Source: Pardosa pseudoannulata
Lineage: Eukaryota; Arthropoda; Arachnida; Araneae; Lycosidae
Assembly (NCBI GenBank): GCA_032207245.1
Contig: CM063510.1
Coordinates: 49,426,595-49,490,594, forward strand
DNA: 64,000 nucleotides
Direction of reading: 5' to 3'
Position numbers and translations under genes: made by a program. Positions within the stretch are counted from its first letter, which is position 1. Every line of letters starts with the position of its first letter. The notes beneath the pieces are model-generated. The model was not told where the DNA came from and searched no databases. It saw only the letters and a program-made list of their open reading frames with translations. This document shows positions 14,599 through 27,599 of the stretch, in pieces.

Positions 14599-14961
14599 GA
14601 AACATAGCGTAGCATGCCATGCTTCAGAGATGTAACGTGGTCGAAGGGTTATAGTCATCAGTGAAAAGAAAATTTATCGAGAAAATTTTGGCAGCATCTT
14701 TATTTAGCAACGTCCAACAGCAAAATCAACAAAAAATAGTCGTTCGGTCTTTTATAACTTTAAGGATGCCACGGGCGTGAGAAAAGGAATATGCTGAATT
14801 AGCAGAGTAGGTTGGCGAGTTAATTTCGACAACGGAAAGGAGATTTTTCTAAGACAAAAGAGTTTAACGCCCAGAGGCTATTAAGATGACGAAATCGCGT
14901 ATTTGGTGGTTTTTTAGTATATGAGTTAGTAATTTTAGTTTAAAGTATTAAATTTTTACAT
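14597..14961. other. Gene-free stretch
   Basis: Nothing recognised between the two microsatellites. Confidence 0.5.
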
Positions 14962-14962
14962 T

Positions 14963-15035
<73 letters not shown>

Positions 15036-15046
15036 ATATATATATA
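14962..15046. repeat. (CA)n(TA)n microsatellite
   Basis: A (CA) run to about 14986 passes into (TA) to about 15046. Confidence 0.95.
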
Positions 15047-17040
15047 AACTGAAAATATCTTGAATTAAACCTGTCTGCATTTAATTTATCAAAGAATACA
15101 TATCCAAATACTAAAAAAAAATATTTTAGATGATATTTTGCTTGTGTCAACTTCACATAAATATATATCAGATTGCTAAAAAGTTCTATATAGTTCTATA
15201 AAACCAGTTTTAATTTTAAAGGTAAGAAATTTATGCCAATTAAGTTACTTTATCTAAATTTCATATATGCATAACTAAATAAAACAATTTAAGGTATATA
15301 TTTGATGCCACCTATGCTTTAATCTTTTAAAAATATTTATTTTATGTTGCAAACTCTTGGTTTGTCTTTAAACAAATAAAAATATTCTTAAAAATAAAAA
15401 AAAACGATTTTTCATTTAACTTAATATATTCACTGTTTTTATTCTTGTGTAACTTAAACTTTACATAATATATGTATACATACTTTAATGGCGTTTCATT
15501 TATTTAACGTATCATATTTAAAATAAGCAGATAACATCGTTTCATTGGTAGAGAAAAAAAGTAAAAGTAAATACAAATAAAAGGTTTTATTCTAGCATTT
15601 ATGTCCTCTAAATAAGTGTGTTAATTTAGAACCCGCAGTAAATGACTTTTCATCTTGAGCTGTGGAAAGCGACAAAGCTGGCAGTGAATATGGATATGGC
15701 GCAATATAATATAGTTAAAGAGGAAAAACGTATTCTTTCCGAAGCCATAAAAAAGTCTGAAAATGCAATATAAGAGGCTTTGCTCAATTATAGGGCACCC
15801 ACAGGAAATCAGTAGAGTCTAGAAGCATAGAAAACTCTTAAGATGAAAGAATAGAAATGAAAAGCTGTTGATGTTGTGAAATACATTTTCAAAGCTTTAT
15901 TTTACCTTTTAGAGAAAATAAAGCAGTTTTGTTTATTTGAATGTACTAAAATACCACTTATATACGGTAAAAATATTTCTATTAGTATTGACTTCATATA
16001 CAGATGAAAAATATACTTTATGATATAAAGTCAATAAAAATATAATTTTATTGATTTCATATGCAGATGATATAAAGGATTTCTATTAATCTTGCTTTCA
16101 TATATATATTACATAAAAATTAAACAGTTAATAGTTATAATACATTAAAAAGTAATACAAATATCGTATTAAATATTATGACTACTTACTTAGCATATTA
16201 CAACTAAATATGATGTTAAATAATGAAATTTTATTTAAAGTTTTTCGGAGTAAAACAATTGTCAAGTATTTTTTTAAATAACGAATTAAAAACAATTTTA
16301 GAAATCAAGAATGTATAGAAATGATAGTAATATTTTAAAATATAAAATATAATCCTCTTTGAATGTTAGTTTTTCTAATTACAAATACATAATATGCCTA
16401 TACTACACTCTTTAAGAAAAATAAAGAACGGAGAAATATTTGGGTGCTTCAATGAAAATCTTTATTTTGGTAGTTGATCAACAGGCTAATAATAAATAGT
16501 ATTGACAGAATGTTCAATTAACTTTGATTATAGCCTGTATGCAAAAGGTAATTATTATATAAATTATTTTAAACAGATTACGTTTAGCTATTTATAATGC
16601 TGAAGATACAAGTTTATTTTTCGCCAAATCTGATGACGTTATTCTTGATTAGAGTGTTAATCGAGGAAATTAAGTATTCAGTCATTTTATTTCTTAATAC
16701 TAGGGACAATCGGTATACATTTGAATTGCCAATGTATTAATGAGGGGAGAAGAAGTTGTTGATACATATTGTACAAAGCATATATCGAATCACATGCAAG
16801 AGATACAGCAAGGATATATATTAATTATTTCTAAGATATATTATGTATTTTCTGGACTATGCCATACGGCATTGTGTTTTAGTACAATCATCGGGTTTAC
16901 TCCACAATGTTTGCATAGATGTTAGTAGCTCTTTCTAATGGACGTGTATCAACAAATGTAAGCACTCTTTCTTCATTTTCCACCTCTCTAGCCATCTCTA
17001 ACCATCTCTAGCCTCTCTAACCATCTCAGCTGATGCGGCT
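15047..17040. other. AT-rich gene-free stretch
   Basis: The only coding-like segment is a short plus-strand frame described separately at 15642-15773. Short ctctctagccatctc-type direct repeats occur at about 16981-17028. Nothing else was recognised. Confidence 0.45.
15642..15773 (+). CDS. Small open frame, unknown (43 aa), weak
   Basis: ATG at 15642 to TAA at 15771-15773 encodes MTFHLELWKATKLAVNMDMA then QYNIVKEEKRILSEAIKKSE and NAI. It is charged, lysine/glutamate-rich and predicted-helical, unlike the random peptides from the surrounding AT-rich DNA. There is no recognisable domain, no good splice site and no second copy in the window. It may be a transposon or retrocopy fragment, or chance. 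Confidence 0.15.
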   Translation: MTFHLELWKATKLAVNMDMAQYNIVKEEKRILSEAIKKSENAI

Positions 17041-17350
17041 CTCTAAGACCCACATCAGTTCAGCTGGATAAGGGAACAATCTCGTAATTGAGGAATTACC
17101 GGTTTAAACAGGTCTAAGATTGGTCATGTTCGTTAATGGTGAAAGGGGCACGTAAAATATATTTGTGGTCATAATATTCTTCACGTTCTGAAATGGTATC
17201 TCTGGATATTGAAGACCAAGCTGGAGGTCTTTTGCTTGGTCCCTGTTTTACAAGGACCTACTTTGAGTAAAGTCGTTCTTTCACCCTAGTGGTGATCATA
17301 AAAAATTAAAAGAACACCCCTTGCCTTAATTCGAGTAGCCTATAGCTAAA
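17041..17350 (+). repeat. Old interspersed repeat, family C, copy 1
   Basis: Shares an ordered set of words with the reverse complement of about 43650-43950: a ttcgttaatggtga-type block, then cgtaaaatatatttgtggt, then a diverged ~60 bp, then tttgcttggtcc (tttctgcttggtcc in the other copy). The copies are well diverged, so this is an old dispersed repeat. It has no recognisable coding frame or terminal repeats, and its class is unknown. Confidence 0.7.
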
Positions 17351-18150
17351 GTTCTTGGCTTGTCTAAAAGGAATAAGTAACAACAACTTTTTAGAAGTTT
17401 TCGATTTTAGGATTGTTGAGGTGAAGACCGACTCAGCGTCGAGGTCAGCCTCACGTATAAGTGGAGTCCGCTCATATAAATGGAGTCCCAGTGAAGAATT
17501 ACAAATTTGAAAGAAAACTAATTCTTCCTGCTTATTTTTTAAAATTTTAATTATAAATATAGGTGAGAATAAGCAATAATGATGCTATTTATTCAATCAT
17601 TCCAAAGGGACCATACTTGAGCGACGATCTGCTCAACATGGCGTCTTAGTCTTATAAAAGAAAATGGTAATAGAACTGCCACAGACACTGCTTCTTCTTC
17701 CATTCCCTCTCTAAGGGGGCCACAGATCTCTCGAAAAAGTTCGTTGGACTCACATCGCTTTCTTCTTATGTCAGTCTCGCGCTGGCTTTGTAGAAGTGTA
17801 ACTCTTTGTTACAAGGATAATATTATTTATATGTGTATTTCAATCTGAAATGTTATTTTACTTCAGTTCTTAAATATAACTAAATAAAATATGAAATCTA
17901 TCTGTAATCAAATTTAATTCTGTTTATAATCTTCAATTTACCACCCCTGTTTTATTGAAAAAAATATTATGTTAGGGAAGAACACATTGTTATGTTAACA
18001 TTTTTTATTTATGTTGGAAATTTTTTCAGTTAATATAGTATCAAAGTGTTAAGAGTTGCATTGTTTAAAATTGTGTTTATTATGTGTAGATAACTAGAAC
18101 GTTGCTGCTACAACACTGGAATTAAGACTACAACTCTTATTAAGACCACA
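17351..18150. other. Gene-free stretch
   Basis: Mixed composition. Short motifs repeat locally (cgactcagcgtcgaggtcag; gtggagtccgctcatata then atggagtccc near 17461-17490). A GC-richer patch at about 17640-17810 may be transposon debris, but no partner was seen. Confidence 0.4.
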
Positions 18151-18555
18151 ATGCAATGTAAAATATGTATGGTACTTTTAACCAATCCGCTTATAATGGA
18201 CATAGTCGATACCTTTTCCACACTATGGTCCGTTATTGACCACTGCAGTGCTTGTCTTGACGGCGAACTTAGTACATTGGTTCATGGGTTTCATCCACTT
18301 GTAGGGTCACTAAATGAGCTGAATGTGGGAATAAGTCCTCTATCTGCGCACTTTAGTAGAGCATGCTGGCTGTATTTAATGTTTGAGAAAAACCGCTTCA
18401 GAAACCATCCTGCGCCAAAGTTATTTTATGGTCTGCCAGTGTGGAGGGTCCTTGAGACTGTAGCTTGTGACAAATATTGTGACCAATACCTTTTTTATCG
18501 ATCCTCCATGGCTTTCTGTAGTCATAAACATTGTGTTAGTTGTCTGAGGGTATGA
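18151..18555 (+). CDS. 134-codon open frame, unrecognised, doubtful
   Basis: A frame from ATG at 18151 to TGA at 18553-18555 in a patch of more balanced composition than its flanks. It begins MQCKICMVLLTNPLIMDIVD and contains many Cys and aromatic residues, for example the segment VACDKYCDQYLFYRS. No family is recognisable. The opposite strand is interrupted by stops in the frames I read. Such an isolated balanced-composition block in AT-rich DNA is often a transposon fragment or a pseudogene, possibly read from the wrong strand. No splice sites convincingly bound it. Confidence 0.2.
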   Translation: MQCKICMVLLTNPLIMDIVDTFSTLWSVIDHCSACLDGELSTLVHGFHPLVGSLNELNVGISPLSAHFSRACWLYLMFEKNRFRNHPAPKLFYGLPVWRVLETVACDKYCDQYLFYRSSMAFCSHKHCVSCLRV

Positions 18556-19969
18556 GCCTATTTCCTGTCTCATTCTAGTATTTCCCATGAAGCAGGAAGC
18601 TTACTACAGCATTGCCAAGAAACAAACAATCCATTTTTATTCTTTTATTTTATTGTATTCATTATACCTAATCTTTAAAAGTTTTAATAGTTTCAGATCT
18701 GAACTATTTTGACCGCATGTCTCCTAATGGCTTACTTTCATTACTTAAAATATTTAGAAAATACAAGATACATAGACAGTATAAGATATAGCTTATCTAG
18801 TGGCTTCGACCCCAGCCTACGTTCTGTGTATATAAGATTCTCAAATGAAAGCCCATGCTTTTTTCCTTCTCAAAATTTAGATTAATTTTAAGAATATATT
18901 ACAACAGCAGTTTTGATATTTTCAAAAATAGAACAACATAGTTTCACAAAACAAATACCACAATTTATTTTAATTTTCCTCATGAACTTAACACTATATT
19001 TGCATATATATCTACCACAACACAAATACCTACAAGTTTTTCTCCAGAATCGAGCCGCAGTCCATAGGATGAAAGCACAATATGCTAATCATTATAAAAT
19101 CTGCCAGTGTTACCAAAAAATAGGTCGTAGCGATCCAAACCACAATAAAATGTGGGTAACTGGTTAAAATAAGCATATATATTAATTTTAAATTTGTCAA
19201 AAAACAAGAAAATACAGTACAAGTAAATCAATAGGTAAAGAGAAGGGGCCTAACCTTCAAATTTCTAATGGAACTGCTTCTCGTCAATTTGTCCCATCCG
19301 GGCTGTTATGTTCTTTTATAAGTACCTTGAGAATTCCGTCTTTGGCATTAAATGCTGGAATACATTTGAGTAAAAGGGATAAAATTTATTACAATACCGG
19401 ATACATTTAAAAGGAATTGCAGAAATGCGAAAAAACACTGTACATGTAAAAAGAAGAGCTAGCGAGCGACATCTCGACGGTTTACACTAGTGGCACCGAC
19501 TCAGTTCGTTCTTTACAGTTTCAGTTAGTTCGCAGTTAGTATGCCGGGGATTTTCGCACAAAATTCAACGATATAGTTACACTTGGTGTTTGATAATATT
19601 ATTTTGTAAACGCTCTATGCATCTAACTTAATAAAAATATTTATATTTCAATTTAAAGTAGTTTTTTAAATCAATTATGTCGTTCCACGAACTCCTATTA
19701 AGAACAATACTTAATTGTACTTGGACACACGAGTGAAAATTATTGCAAATGTATTTACTGAAATAAATGATTGCGGGTTATATTATAAAAAAAAACCCGG
19801 AAAAGTAAAAAAAGAGATAGAAAATTATTAAATGAAGTCATAAATTTATTCTAAATAAAAAAAAATCATGCTCTTATTTCAAACAGAAAATAAGTCATTT
19901 GTTTAATATTCTTCAAATCTTATTTTATTTTGACTGTATAACCCTAAATTGAAAGACCATATTATTTCT
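18556..19969. other. Gene-free stretch with a promoter-like patch
   Basis: About 19440-19560 is GC-richer and contains tcagttagttcgcagttag followed by an aataaa signal near 19630. That arrangement could be an LTR or promoter remnant, but no second copy is present to confirm it. Otherwise AT-rich with nothing recognised. Confidence 0.35.
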
Positions 19970-20420
19970 CAAACATTCCAGGTCCTGATAGCATGGTGAA
20001 ATTCTTAATTTAGAAATTCTTATTTTATTCTTGTTTTCTCTCTCATTCATTTTTTTTTAATTTTACAGAGTAGTTTCGAATAAGCTGCTTTATTTCCGAA
20101 TCAACAAATAATTTCGGAACTTTAATTTAATTTTAAATATAGGCACGGATAAATTAGTTTTATCATAGTTTTGCGGTACAAAAGCAAATTAGTTTAACAT
20201 CTTTTGCTAAGAAAGGAGTTTATTTAAGAAAATATCTCCGCTAACTTTACAATGACAGCTATTATTTTCATGTAAGAAGTACCAGAAATATGAGTTAAAG
20301 TTATTTTTCTTTCGCGATTTCTTTCAGGTTTGAAAAGTCCCAATTTTTTCCTTTAAAAGCGAGGCAACTTCATTAAGGTTCTATAAATTAATAAATTACT
20401 AATATTGATTGCTATGCGGG
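19970..20420 (+). repeat. Unit D, copy 1 of a locally duplicated sequence
   Basis: Shares, in order, with the later copies: aacattccaggtcc, gaaattctta, tttaatttaattttaa, ttttgcggtac, and ataaattaataaattactaa followed by tattgattgctatg. The last block recurs near 24670-24695 and 28195-28232, and the ttttgcggtac block near 27970. The copy is well diverged and non-coding in all frames. Confidence 0.65.
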
Positions 20421-20578
20421 AATCTTATTCATTACTTTTTACATTTATTTTCTCAGTATAGTGGGCTTTTCAGAATAAAGGCTATGATTTTTGTTTCAAA
20501 TAACTACTAATACATATTCTTCAAGTCATATATTCTATAACACTATATACAGCAGTCATATAAAACTATATACATCAA

Positions 20579-21152
20579 TGTAAGGAATTTGCACCCACGA
20601 CTCATGTGTGCCCTCATTATATCTGCAGAATAGCCGCATTGACCCCTTTCCACCCGGCGTTCCTTAGGAGAAATAAAAAGCCGGCCGGCAAAGGGGGGCT
20701 GATAAGGTTTTCCGAAGGAGCTTGTTTGTTTTTGCAGAGCCTCGGAAAAGGAGGATGTGCTCTCTTCGGGAGGGCTCAAGTTTCCAGACCACCCCTCCCG
20801 AGGAAGGGAGAGAAGATCTGCAAAAGGGCAGTTGTATTTGGGACTGTGACTTGGAAACATCTCTCGGTTCGATCTGAGAGAACACGACGGAGCTTTTACA
20901 TTTGGACTCAAAGGAACGCTCGGTTTTATACTTTCTGACTCATGAAGGCTCCAAGGTTCTAAATATGACATTTTGTGTTACTCTAATGTTTCATAAAATC
21001 TTGTAAATAAAATTTGTGTTCTCCGTCTAAAACTTTGGAGGATTTTTTTTAGTCCATGCATCATAGACGCGGTCAACGAGCATACCTGCCCCAGTAAATT
21101 AGGCAAACAGGTCCCACGCAAGCATAACGCACCAGAACAGTGTGTTGTTACA
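20579..21152 (+). repeat. LTR, family B, copy 2
   Basis: Starts TGTAAGGAAT and ends GTGTTGTTACA like the copy at 11941-12530, with matching internal order (attgacccctttccac, agggagagaagatct, gtaaataaaatttgtgttct, acgcaagcataacgcaccag). A second gttgttaca follows at 21178-21186, so the true right end could be 21186. No matching 5-bp flanks were found for either end. The same-orientation copy 8 kb upstream has its own target duplication, so the two are not one element's LTR pair. Frames inside it on both strands (73-142 codons) are incidental. Confidence 0.8.
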
Positions 21153-21395
21153 AATTGTGGCCACGGGAGTGCTGGTGGTTGTTACAATGAGTCACATTTT
21201 AACAACATATATTGGTTTAACTGTATAGTACAACGAATTGTACGAATTAAAAAATCGGACATGTTGCCGAGTTATAATACTTTTTTATGGCTATTTGTAT
21301 GTCAATCTGGATAGTAATGACATATTAAATTAGATTTTCTGAACTTCACACTTTTTGAGTTAATGTATAATGAGAATGAATAAATGTATAATAAT

Positions 21396-21445
21396 GAGAA
21401 GTGTAGCGTATCTGTTACTTAAAAACTAGATACGCTACATTTCTC
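21396..21445. repeat. Near-perfect hairpin, 18-bp arms, 14-nt loop
   Basis: Left arm gagaagtgtagcgtatct (21396-21413) pairs with agatacgctacatttctc (21428-21445) with one mismatch, around a 14-nt loop. Confidence 0.9.
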
Positions 21446-21623
21446 AAGAGTTAATCAAATATTAACCTCTTTCTACTCTGAATGCTAAAACCAAAAAATA
21501 TTAATTGTTTATGAATCCTTTTTTTTTCAACTGTAAAAAATAAGTATAGGTCTACTATTTTTATCAAATTTTTATTAATATAGTTATTTTTTAAATATAT
21601 TTTTTAAATATTTATTAATATAG

Positions 21624-22539
<916 letters not shown>

Positions 22540-23060
22540 TACTCCCAAATTGAGCACTTACATAGATCATACATGATTTTGAAGAAACTTTTTTATACAA
22601 ATTTGAAATCAATAAACCAAATTACAACAGGACAAGATATGTAAATATTTCTGTCTTTGAATTTCTTTACCGTTCTATTTGCTGCCGAATACTACAACCA
22701 GAACCAAACAATGTGTTTCATTTCCAAAACAAAAATGTTGCACCATTTTACTAGGAAAAGTAATTTTTTTCAAAAAGATTATTATGTACCATATTTAATA
22801 TGGTTTTTAAGAATTTTGATGTCACTTTAAATTTTTTAAATGGAACTTAGTTGAAGCCAGATGAAAATAAATTTAAATTTTCCCAATTGAAAAGAAAATA
22901 TATTGTAATTTTCTTTTGTAAGAAAAATGTTTAATTAAATGAATTGTACTACCTTTAGAACGACAACCACTGTTTTCATGTAAATAACACCATCAAAATA
23001 ATTTTGTTTCTAATTTCTAGCAGTTTCAAGTTATTTCTTCTATTCCGTACAAATGAGATA
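22540..23060 (+). repeat. Unit D, copy 2
   Basis: Shares with copies 3 and 4 the block gtaaatatttctgt...gaatttcttt (from about 22641), then tatttgctgccga-ta-ta-aacc, then ccaaaacaaaaatgttg and an aattttgatgtcac-type block. It is more diverged than copies 3 and 4 are from each other. Confidence 0.6.
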
Positions 23061-24099
23061 TATTTATTTCAATTTACCTCCTTGTACTAAAGAAGGAAAT
23101 CATTGTTATTACAAATTCTTCCTATTTCAAACAAGATTTAAAATGAAATTCAAGCTTTTTCTATCCATGAATCCATTTTGACTAGTGTAATCGTTATGTC
23201 TCTATGCAAATGGTTAATATCCATTTTTACTATCCCTGAATCAGATTGACTAGTTCAGTTATGACGTATGTACATTAATATATATAAATAAATCTCGCAT
23301 CGATTAAAAAAAAACGATTAGATAATGTGTATTTTTTTATTTAGAACTGTTATATATCTCTTCATGTATTCTACATTTTTTCTCGCAATCTTTACTCTAT
23401 AAGAAAAATCTGAAAACATTTTAAATCTACTGGTCGCCGTTAGATGAATGCATTTGAATTATACTTATAGTTTATTTAATGTATACTAATAATTGTTGAA
23501 TATAACTCTAATGATTGATTCGATCCCTTTTCCAAGAATTCAGATCCTTCTGGATTTGAGTCTGCTGTCAAAAAGAACAACAGGAATATGTCCCGATACA
23601 TTCATAATTTAGTATCTTCCACACGAAACAGTCATCCCTGTTAAATATTCTTTGTTATCACAATTTTTAAGATATCTTCATCGTCATTTTTGTTTTTCAG
23701 ATTCTAACTGTATGATAAAGACATATTATATTTAAATAAGTTGAAAAATAACTACATTTAAACATCAAAGCAACAAACAGTATTTTAGTGTTACAAATAT
23801 TATAGTTGAAAAGGTGTAGTTTCTCTAACAAAGTTCGTAAGATTTAGATATTGTTAGATGTTAGTTTGTTTAACTAATGCCATTTCTGAAATTCTTATAA
23901 TTTATAGCTTTCTTCAATAATTGAAAAATATAATTATATTTGTTTCGTAAATGCAAAACTGAAAAGAGAAACAAAACATAAAATGATTAAAACAAAAGCT
24001 AGCCATTCATTTAGAATTTAAAAAAAGATTCCACCTTTTTTAAAGCTAAAAATAAAATAAGCCGTAAATTTCTCAAATGTGCTCTAAATCTAAAAATAA
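23061..24099. other. AT-rich stretch with a short tandem duplication
   Basis: ctatccatgaatccattttg (23161) recurs as ctatccctgaatcagattg (23230) with adjoining gactagt words, a diverged 69-bp duplication. Nothing else was recognised. Confidence 0.45.
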
Positions 24100-24700
24100 T
24101 CTTATAATAATTCAATTTATTCCGCATTTAAGCGAATATGTTTATTCCCAAATTGATAAATACACACTTTATTCCTGAAACATTCCAGGCCACGAGGGTA
24201 TGTGAATATTTCGATTTCAGAATTTCTTTTCACTACATTTGTTGCCGAGTGCTAAACCAAAAGCATGTCATGCGTTTGAAATTTCGAAACAAAAATTTTG
24301 TAGTTGTGCAGAAGGAAAAAGAATATCTTAAGTGAAGAGGAAATTTATTTTTTGTATTTGAGTTCATTCCTAGAAATGTTTTTGTTATCACCTAATTTTC
24401 TAAGTAACAATAAAAAATCAAACTAGTTTTTAATTGTAAACAGGTAAACATATTTTTAAAAATATATATTTTTGTGTTAAAGAGAAAATTAGTTTATTTT
24501 TCCTCTCCAATGAAGAGTTCTAACCAAGAAAATGGATAGAAGGATAATACATTTTTAATTAGATCTACTAATTTCATGTGATTGGCCCTATAAATAGAAT
24601 TTAATTTTTTCTTTTAATTGTTGAGGAGTTTTTGGAAGCAGTATATCTAAATTAATGTTTTCTTGAATTCATAAATTAGCAGTATTAAATGCTATGTTTG
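24100..24700 (+). repeat. Unit D, copy 3
   Basis: Begins caatttattccgcatttaag. It shares with copy 4 the words catttaagcgaat, cattccaggccacga / tattctaagtcatga, gaatatttc-gtt--agaattt then cttttc, cta-attgttgc-gagtgcta, and tgtcatgcgttt. A 65-codon frame at 24138-24335 runs through it, but the aligned frames in copies 2 and 4 are not maintained, so coding function is unlikely. Confidence 0.7.
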
Positions 24701-25594
24701 TACATACTTAATATGCCCAGAAATATTAAGTAAAAGAAAACACCGCAATTGCACAACAAGACAAAGTAATTAACCCAGGTTTGTTGAAAAAATATCCAAA
24801 TAATCCTCTTTATACTTAATAACTATTTTACATTTTTTTACAATTTTCGTAGATATTATTGAGGGCCTCATAAATTCGCTTAAAACTTTAAAAAATAATT
24901 AAAAAAGAAATAATGAGAGGAAAAATTTCATTTTCCATCAATAGGATTTTAAGGATATTGCATATTTATTGTAAAACATGCTTCCAAAAATAACCGAATT
25001 ATGACTAACTCATATTATACTGAGATATTTTATGCACACCAGTTTGTCAAAAAGAACCCCTCTACCCGAAAGAAAAAAAAAAGAACCCTGACTTGAAATG
25101 GATCTAATGATAGAAGCTTGCAGCATGCTTTCTATACCAAATCCAATGTTGGCGGTCAAATCTTTCTACAATAACGTTTCCTACAAGACTTCCATTGAAA
25201 TCAGGATTTTAATAAGACGCCTGTTTCATTGTGAAACCTTCATTTAAAGTCGTCAGCATGTTTTCTTTACCGTATCGAGCGTGATAAGGATGGCTTCAGC
25301 CAGGACAGAGTTACAAAGGACTTACAAGATCGACCGTGATCCGTTTGAATTAGACCAGATGATTGTCAATGCACTTACCAAAGCGTTAGTTAGTTGTTAA
25401 ATCTTCCCACAAGATGGTTATTTTGTAAATATTGCTCTGCAAAAGTTGTGTATAGAGTAAAGAATGAAGTCTCAAAACAGCCAAATCTCATTGAAATTAC
25501 TTACATTGTAATTAGTAGGATGTTTTGAGGAAACGGGGAGTTTCAAGGATCGTGTAGGAAATTGCAGATCATTTCTGAGCAGATCATTTGGACT
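24701..25594. other. Gene-free stretch
   Basis: Nothing recognised before the MITE. Confidence 0.45.
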
Positions 25595-25598
25595 TTAA

Positions 25599-25864
25599 CA
25601 CTAAACATACCAACACTTAATACATACCTATTTCTACCATAGCCGATCAAATGACTGGACTTTATTTTTCTGATTATAAATGTATGAAATATGAAAATTG
25701 GAAGGAAATAGACAAATAAATTTTTATAATAATTAAACAAAATTGTATATCGTCAATTATTATGTATTGCAAACACAAAGAATAAGAATTTTTAATTCAT
25801 TTCCCATCGCATTTTTTACATAAACCTTATGGATCATTTGACCCGTTATATGGTATGTTTAGTG
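25599..25864 (-). mobile_element. piggyBac-type MITE, copy 1 (266 bp)
   Basis: Terminal inverted repeats CACTAAACATACCA and TGGTATGTTTAGTG are perfect over 14 bp, and the element is bounded on both sides by TTAA (25595-25598 and 25865-25868), the piggyBac target duplication. Near one end is ccgatcaaatgactgga and near the other ggatcatttgacccg, so a decayed subterminal palindrome (tcatttga core) accompanies each end. There is no coding capacity. It is a near-identical-length inverted copy of 44188-44452; orientation is set relative to that copy. Confidence 0.93.
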
Positions 25865-25926
25865 TTAATGAAATATGTTTTACACAACTGTGACACTCAA
25901 TGGGGGAAAATTGCGTTAACACATAC

Positions 25927-26958
25927 CAGTGGCGTACCCAGAAATTAATTTGGGTGGTGGTGGTGTTGTATATTGTCATTGCCAACAAGGGCACCCATAT
26001 GGGAAAGGCAGAAGGGGCTTTAGCTTCCCCCATTTTTTAAACTCAGTACTCTAAACTAAATTTAACACTTAAATTTGCAAATATAAAACGTGCATACACA
26101 CATTTTTATCTCAGACCCCCTTATAAATTCTCTAGTACTATTTTTGCCATGAAAAAATAGACTACTTTAATTTAGAATTATCATTATGTAAAATCTAAAG
26201 AATACATTATCAATCAAATTTCTCAGTTGTAAAACTATTCAAGAACTGATGTAAATTTTACCAAGTCATAAAAAAATTAGAGAAATATGACCGTTTAAGA
26301 AAAATAATAGAGATAGTATGAAAACAAAATTTTTTACTTACCAGAATTGATAGAATCCTGTATCATTGAAAATTGATAAAATGCCATTTAATGATTGAAA
26401 AAAGAAGTTGCAACTTTTTTTAAAAAAAGGTTAAAAATATTCGATTACAATGCAATGATAAAATCTATTCATATTAGTTTTTACAAATTTATATTTATTC
26501 TACGCTTTTGTTATTGTAAAATTTTTAAAACTTCATCTTCAGGTACAGGAATATTTTTATAGATATACAGTAAGCAGAGTTCATTTAAAAGCTGATATAC
26601 TGTTTCTCAAATATTTTTTTACATATTTCATAGGTGAAAATAATCTTTCAGCTGTGCATGTTGTAACTGGTAAAGTAACTAAAATTTTTAAAAGTTTATG
26701 AGTATTAGGCAAAATTTCTACATTGAACTCTTGTAAAGCTTCTAAAGCAGTTAATCCACTCCCCCACAAGATCTTTTTCAATAAACCGAAATATTTCAAG
26801 AAAATGTTCTTATTGTAGTATTATAATATTATAGTATTTCTAAACTTTGAAAAAAGGAAGACAAAATTTAAAAATTTCTCCCCCTTCTTTTTTTAGTGTT
26901 GAGAAAAAATCTTGGGGGTGAATATGTTCCTTTACCAAAACCCCTGGGTACGCCTCTG
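25927..26958 (-). mobile_element. hAT transposon, internally deleted, with TSD
   Basis: Ends are CAGTGGCGTACCCAG (left) and, reverse-complemented, CAGAGGCGTACCCAG (right). They are flanked by 8-bp repeats acacatac (25919-25926) and atacatac (26959-26966) with one mismatch, the hAT pattern. At 1,032 bp it keeps only the transposase C-terminus, on the minus strand. The left end is 58 bp from the outer TTAA of the piggyBac MITE. Confidence 0.92.
26581..26799 (-). pseudogene. hAT transposase C-terminal dimerisation domain
   Basis: The minus strand encodes FNVEILPNTHKLLKILVTLP followed by VTTCTAERLFSPMKYVKKYL and RNSISAFK. This is the hAT dimerisation motif (FP-IHKLLKILATLPVTTATAERSFS-LK--K-YLRN) of the zinc-finger MYM/THAP-like hAT group. 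The segment is open for 72 codons, then the frame ends where the family would continue. The N-terminal zinc finger and RNase-H-like catalytic core are absent from this deleted copy. It is a different hAT subfamily from the copy at 8608-9088, judged by the motif and the terminal repeats. Confidence 0.88.
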
Positions 26959-26966
26959 ATACATAC

Positions 26967-27294
26967 ATTTATTTTTTAATTCAGTTTTAGAAAATTGAAT
27001 TTTAATATTCTAAATAAGATCTGAATTTAAAACTCAGGATTATATATTAGCTCAGTCTCAGCATTTTAGGTAAACATTTTTTAGAAATCTATGAAAAATG
27101 AAGTCTCAAAAAGCATTTTTAAAAATTAGCAAAATTTTTTAAAAGATAATTAAATAAAATATTAATTGACTTTACAGAAAAAAAAAACATGATTAACTTA
27201 TATGACAACTTAAATGTGTACATAAATTTGGGATTATAAGTTAAAGATTAATGAAATATTTCATCCACCACGTCCTTATCAAGCGAGTTAGGAC

Positions 27295-27330
<36 letters not shown>

Positions 27331-27599
27331 GTGGCATGTAATACGTATACATGTGGCATGAATGTATACATACATTTCTGAACAGGAACATTTACATTTA
27401 ATTTAGAACCCAGAAGTGAAATAGAAAATATAGACGAATAAAATATAACATATATATAAAACAAGTACTAAAATTCCATTATAATTATAAAAAATTATCT
27501 CTTTACAAAGAATATTGTAACTATATTTTTAATTATACTTTTTAGATCAAATTAGGAGAATCCATAATTATTCTGAACATTGTCATGATGCAAACTTTT
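26967..27599. other. AT-rich stretch with (TA)n
   Basis: (TA)n at about 27297-27328, followed by acatgtggcatg present twice (27327 and 27350). No gene. Confidence 0.5.

Noticed and set aside
20543..20971. 142-codon minus-strand and 110-codon plus-strand ORFs
   Set aside because: Both lie inside the family B LTR and have no conserved counterpart in the first copy.
24138..24335. 65-codon ORF in unit D copy 3 as a repeated exon
   Set aside because: The aligned segments of copies 2 and 4 carry stops and frameshifts, so the frame is not maintained across copies.
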